From: SIG437 sp045576235
Lineage (GTDB): Bacteria; Bacillota; Clostridia; UBA1381; UBA9506
NCBI GenBank assembly: GCA_045576235.1
Contig: JAZNGA010000042.1
Span: 1 to 21,531, forward strand
Length of the DNA stretch: 21,531 bases
Direction: 5' to 3'
This document shows, one piece after another, positions 21,384 through 21,531 of this stretch. Every line of letters begins with the position of its first letter. Position 1 is the first letter of the stretch. The notes below the pieces were generated by a model that did no database searches, had not been told where the DNA came from, and saw only the letters and a program-made list of their open reading frames with translations. A program made the position numbers and the translations under genes.

Positions 21384-21531
21384 CTATTTTTCAGGAATTG
21401 TTATTATGTCTTTCACATTAACAGGAAGACCTGATGCGATTGATTTGTTTGCACAGATTCCTGTCATGATGCTGTAGGCTCCGTCAACATGAGTTGCAGC
21501 ACGGTCTAAATCATCTTCAGGAACATCTGTG
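21384..21531 (-). CDS. Gfo/Idh/MocA-family oxidoreductase, C-terminal part
   Basis: Only the last 48 codons are in the window; the 5' part lies beyond the right edge. The ending DRAATHVDGAYSIMTGICAN followed by KSIASGLPVNVKDIITIPEK resembles the C-terminus of Gfo/Idh/MocA proteins, where a conserved histidine/alanine helix (HVDGAYSIMTGICANKS) closes the substrate domain and a GLPV segment follows. These are NAD(P)-dependent enzymes that oxidise or reduce sugars and inositols. The substrate cannot be given. It points toward the LacI gene and may be regulated by it. The family call rests on the ending alone. Confidence 0.6.
   Translation of the reverse strand, partial: TDVPEDDLDRAATHVDGAYSIMTGICANKSIASGLPVNVKDIITIPEK

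Noticed and set aside
1..21531. CRISPR arrays, tRNA or rRNA genes
   Set aside because: No regularly spaced repeats with unique spacers and no cloverleaf or ribosomal RNA sequence was noticed; the only regular repeats are the RCC1 coding units.

Overview
The window looks like chromosome of a low-GC, spore-forming Clostridia-type Firmicute (probably a gut anaerobe), carrying an inserted integrative mobilizable element. Supporting signs are the AT-rich DNA, strong GGAGG-type ribosome binding sites, canonical sigma-A promoters, an alpha/beta-type small acid-soluble spore protein (SASP) gene behind a sigma-G-like promoter, and families typical of Clostridia (DUF6809, DUF6076, DUF5677, YdjI-type SPFH). 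Family names come from recall of motifs and were not checked by search.

Layout. (1) Positions 1-2047 are left chromosomal flank: a U32-peptidase-like TIM-barrel protein (minus) divergent from an AraC regulator (plus). (2) From about 2050 to about 18.9 kb lies the element. It opens with a large serine recombinase on the minus strand whose 3' end faces the left flank, followed by an HNH protein (minus). (3) 4.8-11.3 kb is a plus-strand operon behind one strong promoter: a small ribbon-helix-helix protein, a 938-aa zinc-ribbon/TIR/helical-repeat/transmembrane/RCC1-propeller protein, a YdjI-like SPFH protein with two C-terminal zinc ribbons, a four-helix membrane protein, and a zinc-ribbon/TPR/coiled-coil protein. 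A minus-strand gene with a possible PD-(D/E)xK motif follows. (4) 12.1-13.0 kb holds a DUF6809 gene and a secreted InlB-repeat protein. (5) 13.1-15.5 kb holds a minus-strand DUF6076-DUF5677 pair. (6) 15.6-18.9 kb is the replication/mobilization module: RepA-like RecA-fold ATPase, a GC-rich oriT-like stretch, MobC, a MOBP-type relaxase with a second gene (MobB-like, coiled coil plus membrane helix) overlapping it in another frame, then a structured leader and a 49-aa protein. (7) 18.9-19.5 kb is a RelE/Phd toxin-antitoxin pair, of the element or the flank. (8) 19.6-21.5 kb is right flank: a SASP gene, a LacI regulator with a perfect consensus promoter, a small gene remnant, and the 3' end of a Gfo/Idh/MocA oxidoreductase.

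How it fits together. The recombinase would excise and insert the element; ATPase, MobC, relaxase and the overlapping membrane protein would let it be mobilized by a helper conjugation system, since no mating-channel genes are present. The mobilization module and the DUF6076-DUF5677 pair are fired from two perfect-spacing sigma-A promoters that overlap face to face, so only one can be occupied at a time. The best candidate for an undescribed system is the TIR-SPFH operon: a predicted NAD-cleaving TIR enzyme fused to a probably external seven-bladed RCC1 propeller, encoded with a membrane-scaffold SPFH protein and two partners, under an RHH protein that has a plausible operator in its own promoter, with two nuclease-like genes on either side. 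An anti-phage or envelope-surveillance role is inference.
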